NCBI GenBank assembly: GCA_046294915.1
Contig: JBKBOE010000022.1
Location: 1 to 35,887, forward strand
Direction: 5' to 3'
Length of the DNA: 35,887 nucleotides
DNA from: UBA2336 sp046294915
GTDB taxonomy: Bacteria; Bacteroidota; Bacteroidia; Cytophagales; Cyclobacteriaceae
The position numbers and the translations under genes are program-made. Within the stretch, counting starts at the first letter, position 1; each line of letters opens with the position of its first letter. Below, one piece after another: positions 1-8,878 of this stretch. The notes beneath the pieces were generated by a model. The model was not told the DNA's origin. It was given only the letters and a program-made list of their open reading frames with translations, and did no database searches.

Positions 1-1437
1 GTTATGCTTGCCGGTGCCTTTGAGTATTGGTTCGGAAATTGGGCCGCCACCACCTCGCTGATTATATTTCTGATTATAAACCATCTGGTGGGTGAAGACT
101 TTTTTACCAAACGATACGAAGCGTTTGGATTAGACTATACCACACAACCAGCCACTTACTCCGTAGAATCATTAAAGCAACTTAATGACAGCGCCAGCAT
201 TGAACACGACCGGCAGGCTACACTGGCTATACTGGAAACCTGGCGAAAAAAATTTCCGGCCGACAAAAAACCACCCATGGTTTTTCTGTGCGTGAGTGGT
301 GGCGGCAAGCGTGCAGCCCTGTGGACACTGGCTACCCTGCAGCATGCTGATAGCACCTCCGAAGGCAAACTTATGGATAACAGCATATTGATAACCGGTG
401 CCTCAGGCGGACTATTAGGCGCTTCGTATTACCGCGAACTGGTGCTCCGAAAGAAAACCAACGAGCCGGTAAATCCATATGCTGCCATTCATCGCCATAA
501 AATTTCAACCGATAACCTAAACCCGCTGATATTTTCCCTGCTTGCAAATGATTTATTTGTAGGATTTACCTCCTTTGAATATGCCGGAAACCATTACCAA
601 AAAGACCGGGGCTATACCTTCGAAGAACAACTAAACCAGATAACCGAAGGGTTTATGGATAAACCCATTCGGGCATACGCTGAACCCGAACGCCAGTCGC
701 TGGTGCCGATGGTTATTTTAACGCCCACTATTGTAAACGATGGCCGGAAACTTTTTATCGGGGCGCAGCCGGTGGCATTTATGAATGCCGATATCCTTGC
801 GCATGCCGGTTACGAGCAGCCGAAAATCAGCGGTGTGGATTTCCACCGGCTATTTAACAACCAGGGTGCCGGAAACCTGCGTTTTCTTTCGGCTTTGCGC
901 ATGAGCGCCACGTTTCCATACATCACACCCAACACCACCCTGCCAACCGAGCCGCCCATTCAGATTATGGATGCCGGTATCTCCGATAACTTCGGCCTCT
1001 CGGACGCTATCCGGTTTTTATATGCCTTCAAGGATTGGATAGCTGAAAATACTTCGGTAGTTGTATTTGTCTCCATCCGCGACTCCCCAAAACTGGGCAC
1101 CATTGCCCCCAAAGAAGGGCAAACCATTATGGATGCCATTACCCAGCCCATCAGCACGGTATATAATAATTTTGAAAACTTTCAGGACATTAACAGCGAC
1201 CTGATGATAGGCCATGCACGCAGCTGGTTCAAGGGAAAAATTGAGCGGATTGACATTCAGTATCAGGCCGAAAGTTATGTGCCCATCCTTCAGCAAATGG
1301 ACAGCATCAGGCAAAATAACGCCCGGGCTTCGTTAAGCTGGCGGCTAACCGCACGCGAAAAAAACAACATCGTGGAAACCCTTCATTCATCAGCCAACCA
1401 GATCCAATTTGAAAAACTCAACCAATTGCTTCAGTAA
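1..1437 (+). CDS. Patatin-like phospholipase, 5' end open at window edge
   Basis: This is a patatin-family serine lipase/acyl hydrolase that probably acts on membrane phospholipids. Numbering from the ATG at 4, the oxyanion-hole motif GGGKR lies at about residues 99-103, the nucleophile elbow GASGG has Ser134, and the dyad aspartate is in DAG (Asp323), so the Ser-Asp dyad looks intact. A hydrophobic segment at about residues 15-29 suggests a membrane anchor. The frame stays open to base 1, and relatives in this phylum often have a longer membrane N-terminus, so the ATG at 4 is probably internal and the gene is cut by the window. It is followed after 29 bp by a histidine kinase on the same strand. 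The family call is firm; the substrate is not known. Confidence 0.85.
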   Translation, partial: VMLAGAFEYWFGNWAATTSLIIFLIINHLVGEDFFTKRYEAFGLDYTTQPATYSVESLKQLNDSASIEHDRQATLAILETWRKKFPADKKPPMVFLCVSGGGKRAALWTLATLQHADSTSEGKLMDNSILITGASGGLLGASYYRELVLRKKTNEPVNPYAAIHRHKISTDNLNPLIFSLLANDLFVGFTSFEYAGNHYQKDRGYTFEEQLNQITEGFMDKPIRAYAEPERQSLVPMVILTPTIVNDGRKLFIGAQPVAFMNADILAHAGYEQPKISGVDFHRLFNNQGAGNLRFLSALRMSATFPYITPNTTLPTEPPIQIMDAGISDNFGLSDAIRFLYAFKDWIAENTSVVVFVSIRDSPKLGTIAPKEGQTIMDAITQPISTVYNNFENFQDINSDLMIGHARSWFKGKIERIDIQYQAESYVPILQQMDSIRQNNARASLSWRLTAREKNNIVETLHSSANQIQFEKLNQLLQ

Positions 1438-1466
1438 GTTAAAAGTAATCCGTATATCTTTGATGC

Positions 1467-3371
1467 GTGCGTCAACAGGTTATTACCATCTTACTTTTCT
1501 GGACCTCCGTGCTGTCGGCACAGCACGAAAATATTGACAGCCTCGAAGAAAAGTTGCCCGCCACTTCCGATAAAGATAAGATAAATATCCTTATTCAACT
1601 GGCTGAACTATACTACAACCCTGACGTTAAAAAATCACTCCAATACAGCGAACAAGCCCTGGAACTGGCGAAACAACTCAACGATGAACAGGGTATTTAC
1701 CGGGCCAGCAAGGTGTTGAGGCGTATCCACCGCAGGTTTGGAAATTTTGCCGTAGCCGCAGAGTATACCCTGCAATCACTGCCTTTGCTGGAGACAAAAA
1801 AAGATACCCTGGAACTGCTCGATTCCTACCTGATGCTCGGAAATATTTATTCATCCATGGAAAACTACAAAGCCGCACACATCTACCTGCTGCGGGCAGT
1901 AACCCTTGCCACAAAGAAAAATCATCCGGATTTGGCGAATGCATACACCTTCCTCGGAAGAAATTACGGAAAACAAAACAAGTATGATAGCGCCCTCTAC
2001 TACATAAAAACAGCCCTCGCTATGGAGGGCAGCCAGCCAAAAACAGATTATGGATTAGGAAATGCCTACAACTACCTGGGTGAAGTGTATACAGATTTAG
2101 GCCGTTACGATGAAGCCCTGTATTACTATAGCCTGGCCAATATGCTAAGCGAACCCCAGCTCAGTTCGTTCGGCAGAACCTTAACAAAAATCGGCCTTGC
2201 CCGTGTTTACCTTAAACAAAAAAATTATCCGAAAGCCACTCAGGCTGCAAACGAGGCTATTCAACTCGCAAAGGCTAATTATTACCGCGACCGTGCCCGA
2301 CTGGCCTACCTGGCATTGTATGAAATTTATGAAGCACAGAATAATTACAAGCTCGCCCTGGAGAGTTACCGCATTTCCAACCAATATAAGGACAGCATTT
2401 TCAGCGAAGACAACCTTCAATACATCGAAAACCTGCGGGTTAATTACGAAACACAAAAACTCGCCCAGAAAAATGAACTACTACGGAAAGATACCGAACT
2501 ACAAAATGCCCGACTTCGACAGCAACGAACGCTGGTGCTGGTGGCAGCGGGAGCCATCATTTTTCTCCTGCTGGGTAGTTTTTTACTCTATCGGATTAAT
2601 GTACAGCGAAGACAACACAACGCATTACTCATGCAGTACAACAAATCACTGGAAGATGAAGTAGCCAGGCGTACCCGAGAATTGTTACAATCCAACCTAG
2701 AACTGGGCAGACAAAATTCGCAACTGGAACAATTCAGTTATATCATCGCACACAACCTGCGTTCCTCCGTGGCCCGCATAACCGGGCTGGTAAATATTCT
2801 GTTAACCTTTAACCTGCCCGATAAGGAAGTTACCGGAAAACTTAACGATGCCACCCTTGAACTGGAAACTATACTGGACGACCTGGTAAAACTGATTGAT
2901 CTTAAAAACGATTCAACCGCCTACGAAGCAGTTAACCTGCGCGACCGTTTCGAAAAAGTATGCCTGGTGCTTCGTGAAAAACTTAAAGAAGTGAAGCCGA
3001 AAATTCAAACCACCTTTAATGCTCCCCAATGTTATGCTATACCCGCCTATATTGACAGCATATTCTATAATCTGTTAAGCAATGCCTTGAAATACCGGCA
3101 TACAGAAAGACCACTCCAGGTAAATGTTGAAACAACGCAGCTGAATGGAAAATTTTATTTAACGTTTTCTGATAACGGCTCCGGCTTTGATGCACAAGTA
3201 TTAAAAGACCGGATCTTTAACCTGCATGAGCGCTTTCATACCCAGGCCGATGGAAAAGGTATTGGTTTATACCTGGTGAAAACCCAGGTTGAAGCCATGC
3301 AGGGCGTTATTACTGTAGAAAGTAACGTAAACGAAGGAACAACTTTTTGTATTTCTCTTCCGGCTACTTAG
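1467..3371 (+). CDS. TPR-repeat sensor histidine kinase
   Basis: This is a membrane-bound two-component sensor kinase, 634 aa. The order is: signal peptide (residues 1-18, ending in SAQ), tetratricopeptide repeats in a periplasmic region (about 30-320), a transmembrane helix at about 353-375, a short coiled coil, then the kinase core. The phosphoacceptor is His429 in FSYIIAHNLRSS; the usual Pro five residues after His is replaced by Ser. The N box (NLLSNALKYR), G1 (DNGSGFD) and G2 (GKGIGLYLV) are all present. The start is GTG: the preceding in-frame codons run into TGA at 1461-1463 and no in-frame ATG precedes the signal peptide. No response regulator lies beside it, so it is an orphan kinase here. 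Its 3' end overlaps the convergent amidohydrolase by 8 bp. Confidence 0.88.
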   Translation: MRQQVITILLFWTSVLSAQHENIDSLEEKLPATSDKDKINILIQLAELYYNPDVKKSLQYSEQALELAKQLNDEQGIYRASKVLRRIHRRFGNFAVAAEYTLQSLPLLETKKDTLELLDSYLMLGNIYSSMENYKAAHIYLLRAVTLATKKNHPDLANAYTFLGRNYGKQNKYDSALYYIKTALAMEGSQPKTDYGLGNAYNYLGEVYTDLGRYDEALYYYSLANMLSEPQLSSFGRTLTKIGLARVYLKQKNYPKATQAANEAIQLAKANYYRDRARLAYLALYEIYEAQNNYKLALESYRISNQYKDSIFSEDNLQYIENLRVNYETQKLAQKNELLRKDTELQNARLRQQRTLVLVAAGAIIFLLLGSFLLYRINVQRRQHNALLMQYNKSLEDEVARRTRELLQSNLELGRQNSQLEQFSYIIAHNLRSSVARITGLVNILLTFNLPDKEVTGKLNDATLELETILDDLVKLIDLKNDSTAYEAVNLRDRFEKVCLVLREKLKEVKPKIQTTFNAPQCYAIPAYIDSIFYNLLSNALKYRHTERPLQVNVETTQLNGKFYLTFSDNGSGFDAQVLKDRIFNLHERFHTQADGKGIGLYLVKTQVEAMQGVITVESNVNEGTTFCISLPAT

Positions 3372-4944
3372 CAACAGGATGGAGTTTCAGGGAGACCCCA
3401 TTACGCACACCTGTATGCTTCCCCGCCTCGGCCGTAACCTGACCGTTTACGATAATGTATGAAAAACCGGAAGCATAGGCATGCGGCCGTTCAAAGGTTG
3501 CGCGGTCACCCACCGTCTTCTCATCAAACACCACAACATCGGCAGCCATGCCCTCGCGCAGCAATCCGCGATCGCGCAGGTTAAATTTTGTTGCCGGCAA
3601 GGAGGTCATTCTGCGGATAGCCTCCTCCAGCCGGATGAGGTTGAGATCGCGAACGTAAATTCCCAACACCCGGGCATTTGTGCCATAGGCCCGGGGATGC
3701 GGCATGCCCGCTCCGTATTTATTAATGCCGGCATCGGAGGCAAACATATTATTTGGGTACTGCGCAATTCTGCGAAGGTCTTCCTCATTCATACTAAAAT
3801 ACACCATCTGAACCCGCTCGGTAGAAGCAATCAGTTCAAGAATGGTTTCAGCTTCTTCCAGCGGCTTGGTTTTGCGGCCCCGTATCCGGTTAATCGCTGA
3901 AATATTTTTTCCATTGTACGTACTATCCGGTGCATAACGGGCTACTACCGCATAGCTGTAATTTTTCAGTTGTTTCTTTTTCAGCATATCAACCATCTCC
4001 CCTTTAATCCGTTGCCGGGTTTCAGGGTTGCTTAATCGAATCATTACCGAATCGCGACCTCCGCCAAATACCCAACTGGGCACCGTGGTACTGAGTGTAG
4101 TGCTGCTGGCAACATACGGGTACTGATCTATCGTAACATCTATTCCTTCCAAGCGTGCCCGCTCAACCTGAGCCAGGGTAGATATGGACTTACCCCAGTT
4201 TGGTTTATAGGTAACTTTAAAGTGCGAAATCTGCACCGGCAGGTTTGCCTGCCTGCCTATGTTGATGGCTTCTTCAACCGCTTCGGTAACGCGGTCGCCT
4301 TCATCGCGGATGTGCGAAGCATACACTCCGCCATAACGCGCAGCCGCCTTGGCCAATCCAATTACTTCATTGGTTTTTGAATAGGTGCCCGGCACGTAAA
4401 TTAAGCCGGTGGAAAGCCCCACGGCCCCGTCAGCCATGGCCTGCTCAACAAGTTTTTCCATCTGCTCCTGTTCTTCCCGGGTTGGGTCGCGTTGCTCATC
4501 GCCCATCACTGCCCTGCGAACACTGTTGTGCCCGATGAGCATAGCAATATTAATGGAGGTTCTTACACTATCGAGTTGCCGAAAAAACCGGTTTACATCA
4601 ACAGCCGATCCGCCACAATTTCCGGTAACTACGGATGTAACCCCATCCATGATGAAATTACCGGCAGTGGGCACATCCAACACACTTCCCTCAATGTGGG
4701 TATGCACATCAATGAAACCGGGGGCTACAATTAGCCCGGTAGCATCAATTACCGTGGTTGCCTGCTGTTGACCAAGCTTCCCGATAGCGGCAATGCGGCC
4801 ATCCCGAATGCCCACATCGCCATAAAACCACGGATTGCCGGTACCATCAATAATTTTACCGTTAACAATAAGTACATCATACTTCTGACCAAACGATGCC
4901 AGGGTAATGGTAATCAGAAAAAAAAATACGGGCACGGCTTTCAT
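3364..4944 (-). CDS. N-acyl-D-amino-acid deacylase (D-aminoacylase type amidohydrolase)
   Basis: This is a metal-dependent amidohydrolase of the D-aminoacylase / Amidohydro_3 group, which removes the acyl group from N-acyl-D-amino acids or related dipeptides. The 526-aa protein starts with a signal peptide (about residues 1-19), so it is exported. The metal-binding HTH motif is at residues 81-83 in GFIDVHTHIEG. A cysteine in GNCGG (Cys110) matches the bridging metal ligand of D-aminoacylases. Further conserved blocks are ASHIRDEGDR, QISHFK and, near the C-terminus, ASDAGI. It is transcribed towards the histidine kinase and divergently from the WYL regulator, so the regulator is a candidate controller. 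The exact substrate (acyl amino acid or cell-wall fragment) is inferred only at family level. Confidence 0.85.
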   Translation of the reverse strand: MKAVPVFFFLITITLASFGQKYDVLIVNGKIIDGTGNPWFYGDVGIRDGRIAAIGKLGQQQATTVIDATGLIVAPGFIDVHTHIEGSVLDVPTAGNFIMDGVTSVVTGNCGGSAVDVNRFFRQLDSVRTSINIAMLIGHNSVRRAVMGDEQRDPTREEQEQMEKLVEQAMADGAVGLSTGLIYVPGTYSKTNEVIGLAKAAARYGGVYASHIRDEGDRVTEAVEEAINIGRQANLPVQISHFKVTYKPNWGKSISTLAQVERARLEGIDVTIDQYPYVASSTTLSTTVPSWVFGGGRDSVMIRLSNPETRQRIKGEMVDMLKKKQLKNYSYAVVARYAPDSTYNGKNISAINRIRGRKTKPLEEAETILELIASTERVQMVYFSMNEEDLRRIAQYPNNMFASDAGINKYGAGMPHPRAYGTNARVLGIYVRDLNLIRLEEAIRRMTSLPATKFNLRDRGLLREGMAADVVVFDEKTVGDRATFERPHAYASGFSYIIVNGQVTAEAGKHTGVRNGVSLKLHPVAK

Positions 4945-5040
4945 AATGCAATAAGTTACCGAAGAGCAAGATAATGCCTGAATGCCGATTTAACATGGCG
5001 AAATAACAGTATTGAACTTTCTGCAGCGATAAAAGAAGGT

Positions 5041-5063
5041 GGGTCCGGATTTTACGCGGACCC
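5041..5063. promoter_or_regulatory. Inverted repeat between divergent amidohydrolase and WYL regulator genes
   Basis: There is a perfect 7-bp inverted repeat, GGGTCCG (5041-5047) and CGGACCC (5057-5063), with a 9-nt centre. It lies in the 207-bp divergent intergenic region, 96 bp from the amidohydrolase start and 88 bp from the regulator start. It is not followed by a T-run in either direction, so it fits an operator better than a terminator. Assignment to the WYL regulator is inference. Confidence 0.35.
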
Positions 5064-5151
5064 TGACCTGTAACGCTATGGCTTACCCTCTTTCGCAAGC
5101 AAAGTAGGCCGAAACCCTTGTCAGCCTGTGTCATTTCCGTAGCTTGCAGGC

Positions 5152-6051
5152 ATGATTCCCCAAGCCAAAATCCTTCGCGTTTTTCAACTCATCAGTTTAT
5201 TAAAAGGCGGTGGCCGTACGGTGGACCAGCTTGCCCAACACCTGGATGCCTCATCGCGCACCATATACCGGTATTTTAAGTTGCTTGAAGAAATCGGGTT
5301 TATCATCGACCAGGATTTTCATGGCCGCTACTTTGTACACCGGGAAGAAGGTGAGAACCCGGAAGACCGCTTTACCCTGGAGGAAATCAGCATCCTGCGC
5401 CAACTTATTCAAAGCGGGGCCAGCGGTCATCCGCTGCGCGGGGCCCTCTTAAAAAAGCTCGCCATTCACTCCGAAGCAAAAGAACTGCCCGAGCAGTTTT
5501 TAAAACTGCGGGTGGCCAAAATGTTCCGCACACTTAGCGAAGCCGTGGAGAATAAAAAACAGGTCGTACTTAAAAATTACCATTCCGCCAACAGCCAGGA
5601 AATTACCGACCGGCTGGTGGAGCCCTTTCAGTTTGGCGAAGGGTTTCAATCGGTGCTTGCTCTGGACACCAAAGACAAACAATGTAAATACTTTAAACTC
5701 GAACGAATTGGTGAAGTGGTCGTGCTCGACAAACCGTATAAGTTCCAGAAGATGCACGAAAAAACTTCCACCGATATTTTTGGCATTACCGGAAGAAAGG
5801 AAACCTGGGTTACACTGCGGTTAAGTTTGCGGGCCTACGTCCTCCTGCGTGAAGAGTTTCCGTTGGCACAGCCCTACCTGGAAAAAGAAGAAACCGAAGA
5901 AACTAAATCGTATATTTTTAACGGACCGGTACTTAATTTCAAGGGTGTTGGCCGCTTTGTGATGGGCCTTGCCGATGAAGTTACCATTGTAAGCCCCCCG
6001 GAGTTTAAAAGCTATGTGAAAGAGAAAATGAAGGCGCAAAGGCTCATTTAA
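5152..6051 (+). CDS. HTH-WYL transcriptional regulator (YafY/DeoR-like)
   Basis: This is a 299-aa DNA-binding regulator. Residues 1-60 form a winged helix of HTH_11 type (VDQLAQHLDASSRTIYRYFKLLEE), followed by a helical linker. A WYL-like ligand-binding domain follows at about residues 125-205 (VVLKNYHSANSQEI...LVEPFQF), and a WCX-type C-terminal domain ends the protein. WYL proteins sense nucleic acids or small ligands and act as repressors or activators; the ligand here is unknown. It is divergent from the D-aminoacylase gene, with an inverted repeat between them. The ATG at 5152 has no obvious Shine-Dalgarno, which is normal in this phylum. Confidence 0.82.
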   Translation: MIPQAKILRVFQLISLLKGGGRTVDQLAQHLDASSRTIYRYFKLLEEIGFIIDQDFHGRYFVHREEGENPEDRFTLEEISILRQLIQSGASGHPLRGALLKKLAIHSEAKELPEQFLKLRVAKMFRTLSEAVENKKQVVLKNYHSANSQEITDRLVEPFQFGEGFQSVLALDTKDKQCKYFKLERIGEVVVLDKPYKFQKMHEKTSTDIFGITGRKETWVTLRLSLRAYVLLREEFPLAQPYLEKEETEETKSYIFNGPVLNFKGVGRFVMGLADEVTIVSPPEFKSYVKEKMKAQRLI

Positions 6052-6146
6052 AACCCCGTTACGCTTTTTAAAAAATATCTCCCTGCTCATTATGCAATTG
6101 TGATACGCCATGCATCCCATGGATTGTAAATCAAACACAAATGCAC

Positions 6147-7463
6147 ATGAAAAAGGCGTTAATCATTCCTGCCATGGCGGGAACCGCTGCACTGGTATTT
6201 ATACTGGCAGCTTTCACAAGTAAAATTGAAACCCCTAGGCACCGTAAAACACTACGGGAAATACCCAAAGGCTGTGTGTTCCGTACTGTCATGGGCGAAG
6301 AAAAGTCAGACTCCGGCTTTGTTTACCTCACTCCGCACAATGTTTCGGTTTCTGTTACACGCGGCCTCGCGTGGTTAGCCCGCGCACAAAACGAGAACGG
6401 AGGCTGGGGAGCCGGCAGCCATTACCGCCAGGACATTATGGATCCACATGCCGTGCAAACAGACCCGGCCACAACCAGCATGGTGGCTATGGCGTTGCTG
6501 CGAAGCGGAAGCACACTCACCTCGGGAGAATATTCACTCCAGCTAAACAAAGCCCTGGGTTACCTGTTGAAGGCCGTGGAAACTTCACCTGCTCAAAGCA
6601 GCAACATCACTTCGCTTACGGGCACGCAGATTCAAACCAAGCTCGGTGCCAACATTGATGTGGTGCTGACTTCCCAGTTCCTTTCGAATATACTGGATTA
6701 CACCAAACACGATCCATCCCTGCACAACCGGGTTAAGAAAAGTCAGGATGTGTGCGTATCGAAAATACAGCGCGCTCAAAGCGGTGACGGCAGTATGGCC
6801 GGAGATGGGTGGGCGGGTGTGCTGCAATCATCTTTCGCCACTACTGCCCTGGAGGCAGCCCAAGCCAATGGAGCAAATGTGGATGAAGACGCCTTGAAAA
6901 AAGCGCGCGACTTCCAAAAAGGAAACTATGATGCCAAAACCGGAGAATCAAAAACCGATCGCGGTGCCGGCATTGTGCTCTACTCCGTTTCAGGTTCAAC
7001 ACGGGCCTCTGCCAAAGAAGCCCGAAGGGTTGAGGAAGAAATGGAAATGGCCAAGCGAAGTGGAAAACTGCCACAGAGCGCTCCGCCTTCGGCTGAGAAT
7101 CTTCAGAAAATTGGATTTTCAAAGGATGACGCACTGCGCTATGCCACTGCTTATGAAGTCTATCAATCGGCTAAACAAACCGCACAGCGCGATGAGGTAA
7201 TGGATGGCTTTGGCAACAACGGTGGCGAAGAATTTCTTAGCTACCTGCAAACCGGTGAGGGAATGATAATTGGCAAAGACCAAAGCTGGAAAACCTGGTA
7301 TGCAAACATGAGCGGCCGGTTAATCAAAATCCAGAACAACGATGGAAGCTGGAATGGGCACCACTGCATTACCAGCCCGGTATTCTGCACGGCCACATGC
7401 CTGTTGATTTTATCCGTAAACAACGATGTGGAACGGTTAATTAAAATGGGTAAAGAAAAATAG
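6147..7463 (+). CDS. Exported alpha/alpha-toroid (prenyltransferase/squalene-cyclase repeat) protein
   Basis: This protein is about 438 aa with a hydrophobic N-terminus (MKKALIIPAMAGTAALVFIL) acting as signal or anchor. Two QW-type toroid motifs are visible, one near the N-terminus (QNENGGWG) and one near the C-terminus (QNNDGSWNG followed by a CITSPVFCTATCLLIL helix). They imply an alpha/alpha-barrel like terpene cyclases, prenyltransferases or complement-like proteins. The middle (about residues 260-345) is polar and charged. The DxDD motif of squalene-hopene cyclases is not seen, so terpene cyclase activity is not supported. An ATG two codons upstream (6141) is possible; 6147 is preferred because it gives a standard MKK signal start. 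It ends 7 bp before a strong terminator. The function is unknown. Confidence 0.7.
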   Translation: MKKALIIPAMAGTAALVFILAAFTSKIETPRHRKTLREIPKGCVFRTVMGEEKSDSGFVYLTPHNVSVSVTRGLAWLARAQNENGGWGAGSHYRQDIMDPHAVQTDPATTSMVAMALLRSGSTLTSGEYSLQLNKALGYLLKAVETSPAQSSNITSLTGTQIQTKLGANIDVVLTSQFLSNILDYTKHDPSLHNRVKKSQDVCVSKIQRAQSGDGSMAGDGWAGVLQSSFATTALEAAQANGANVDEDALKKARDFQKGNYDAKTGESKTDRGAGIVLYSVSGSTRASAKEARRVEEEMEMAKRSGKLPQSAPPSAENLQKIGFSKDDALRYATAYEVYQSAKQTAQRDEVMDGFGNNGGEEFLSYLQTGEGMIIGKDQSWKTWYANMSGRLIKIQNNDGSWNGHHCITSPVFCTATCLLILSVNNDVERLIKMGKEK

Positions 7464-7470
7464 CATCCAT

Positions 7471-7500
7471 GCAGGGCAGGTAAACTGCCCTGCCTTTTTT
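7471..7500 (+). terminator. Rho-independent terminator after the toroid-repeat gene
   Basis: A perfect 9-bp stem, GCAGGGCAG (7471-7479) and CTGCCCTGC (7485-7493), encloses a 5-nt loop and is followed by C and six T. It sits 7 bp after the stop codon at 7463. This is a strong intrinsic terminator on the + strand. Confidence 0.92.
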
Positions 7501-7522
7501 ATCTTTAGTAAACGAATTCGTA

Positions 7523-7834
7523 ATGAAATCCTTCCTCAAATTTTCCGCGCTCTTGCTCATACTGGTTGTCCTATCAGCAGGATGCACTTCAACACAACAG
7601 AGTGGTTCATCCGTTTCTGAACGGGATGGCTCACGTATTGAAAAGGCCGTGATCGTTAAATCCATACGGGAAGAATATGAATGGGTTCAGCAGCATTATC
7701 CCGGTTCGCGGGTAACCGGTCAGGCCCTGCTTAAACAAAAAGGCAAACACTATGATGAACTGACTTTTGTAACCCCGGCAGGCGAAACCAAAAAAGCCTA
7801 CTTCGACATCAACAGCTTCTTCGGCAAGTTCTAA
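7523..7834 (+). CDS. Small lipoprotein, unknown function
   Basis: This is a 103-aa protein with a clear type II signal: hydrophobic residues 6-18 and lipobox LSAGC with Cys21. Residues 22-35 are Ser/Thr/Gln-rich and look like a linker. The folded part (about 40-103) contains EEYEWVQQHYPGSRVTGQALL and a segment resembling two beta strands (LTFVTPAGETKKAYFDI). No known family is recognised. There is no K-(D/E)2 surface-export signature after the cysteine, so an inward-facing outer-membrane location is more likely. It lies between a terminator and the Fur-box-like palindrome and appears to be a single-gene transcript; a TATCTTTA box at 7500-7507 could be its -7 element. Confidence 0.75.
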   Translation: MKSFLKFSALLLILVVLSAGCTSTQQSGSSVSERDGSRIEKAVIVKSIREEYEWVQQHYPGSRVTGQALLKQKGKHYDELTFVTPAGETKKAYFDINSFFGKF

Positions 7835-7858
7835 CCCTGGAAAAGGTTGAAAATCAAG

Positions 7859-7881
7859 TTATTTAGAATTATTCTAAATAA
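7859..7881. promoter_or_regulatory. Fur-box-like 23-bp perfect palindrome
   Basis: Arms TTATTTAGAAT (7859-7869) and ATTCTAAATAA (7871-7881) are perfect complements around a single central T. The core TTTAGAAT-ATTCTAAA resembles Fur-family operators described in several phyla. It lies 56 bp upstream of the CbiX-like lipoprotein gene, a plausible position for iron-dependent repression. It has no T-run or GC stem, so it is not a terminator. No Fur gene is in the window, so the regulator is inferred. Confidence 0.7.
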
Positions 7882-7937
7882 GTCTTGTATTTCCATTCAG
7901 TCTACCCCATTTTTGAGCTGAAATTACCATTTCAGCT

Positions 7938-8873
7938 ATGCGCTCACTCTTGACTATTACCCTGATAAGCCTTTGTATTTTAACCCAAATTGCCTGTAGC
8001 TCTTCTGGCGAATCGGGATTCACCGCCCGGCAAACCGAAAAAAAAATCGGGGTGTTGCTGGCCAACCACGGGTCGAGGTCGGCAACCTGGCGGCAGGCCC
8101 TGCTTACCCTTGAAGAAAATGTAAAAGATTCCCTCATCGGGTATGGAAAAATTGCAGGTACAAAAACGGCCTTCATGGAATACAATGAACCCTCCATTGC
8201 CACACGCCTCAAAGAATTTGATGCCGAAGGGTATACCGATGTAATTATTGTACCCGTTTTTTTGACCGTAAGTTCACACTCCTTTGATGACATCCCCACC
8301 ATCATCGGCAAAAAAGAAGATCCACAGTCGCTGGAAACACTCAAGATTGAGAAAATTGAACGGTACACCCCTCGGGCCGAAACGCACATCACCCCGCTGC
8401 TCGATTTTTCAGGTATGCTGAAAGAAAACGTGTTGCGCAGGGCTTCTCAACTTTCGAAAGAACCTGCTAAAGAAGGACTCGTGATGATTGCTTATGGCGA
8501 TGCCACATACATGAAAGAGTGGTCGGCCCTGATGCAGGAGGTTGGCGAGTATATAAAGCAAAAGGCAGGAATTTCACCTTACTCCTTCGGTTGGTGCGGG
8601 CATGTGGCTCATTACAATCCGGACTCGGTAACGGTTGCCATTAACCGGGTGCTCGCCTATAAAGAAAAGGCGCTGGTGGTGCCCGTGTTGGTTGCCCACG
8701 ATGAAATGTTTCAGGTTAAAATTATTGGCGATGGCATTGCCAACACCGGCAAGCGCAAAAACGATGTGGCCTATGTGGCCGATTCCATTTTACCGGATAA
8801 GAACATAGAAGCCTGGGTTATCCGCATTGTACGCACGTATGCTGATAAACTTACCAACAACAACCCGGTGTAG
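7938..8873 (+). CDS. CbiX-like (sirohydrochlorin cobaltochelatase family) lipoprotein
   Basis: This is a 311-aa protein of the type II chelatase family (CbiX/SirB/CbiK), which inserts metals into tetrapyrroles. It carries a lipoprotein signal with Cys20 (TQIAC), so it is anchored outside the cytoplasm; cobalamin-pathway CbiX is cytoplasmic. The N-terminal half has HGSR (His44) and SSHSFDDIP (His114), matching the two metal-binding histidines of CbiX. The C-terminal half is a second, altered copy: YGDA replaces HGS, and AHDEMFQ resembles the second histidine block. The residues after Cys20 (SSSGES) lack the surface-export signature, so it should face the periplasm. It sits under a Fur-like palindrome and 5 bp before a PepSY gene, opposite an HmuY/TonB set. 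A role in haem or porphyrin metal handling is therefore more likely than B12 synthesis; the direction of the reaction (insertion or removal) is unknown. Confidence 0.8.
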   Translation: MRSLLTITLISLCILTQIACSSSGESGFTARQTEKKIGVLLANHGSRSATWRQALLTLEENVKDSLIGYGKIAGTKTAFMEYNEPSIATRLKEFDAEGYTDVIIVPVFLTVSSHSFDDIPTIIGKKEDPQSLETLKIEKIERYTPRAETHITPLLDFSGMLKENVLRRASQLSKEPAKEGLVMIAYGDATYMKEWSALMQEVGEYIKQKAGISPYSFGWCGHVAHYNPDSVTVAINRVLAYKEKALVVPVLVAHDEMFQVKIIGDGIANTGKRKNDVAYVADSILPDKNIEAWVIRIVRTYADKLTNNNPV

Positions 8874-8878
8874 TTGCC

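Noticed and set aside
2197..2664. 155-codon frame within the histidine kinase
   Set aside because: It is in another frame across TPR and transmembrane coding sequence; its translation shows no domain.
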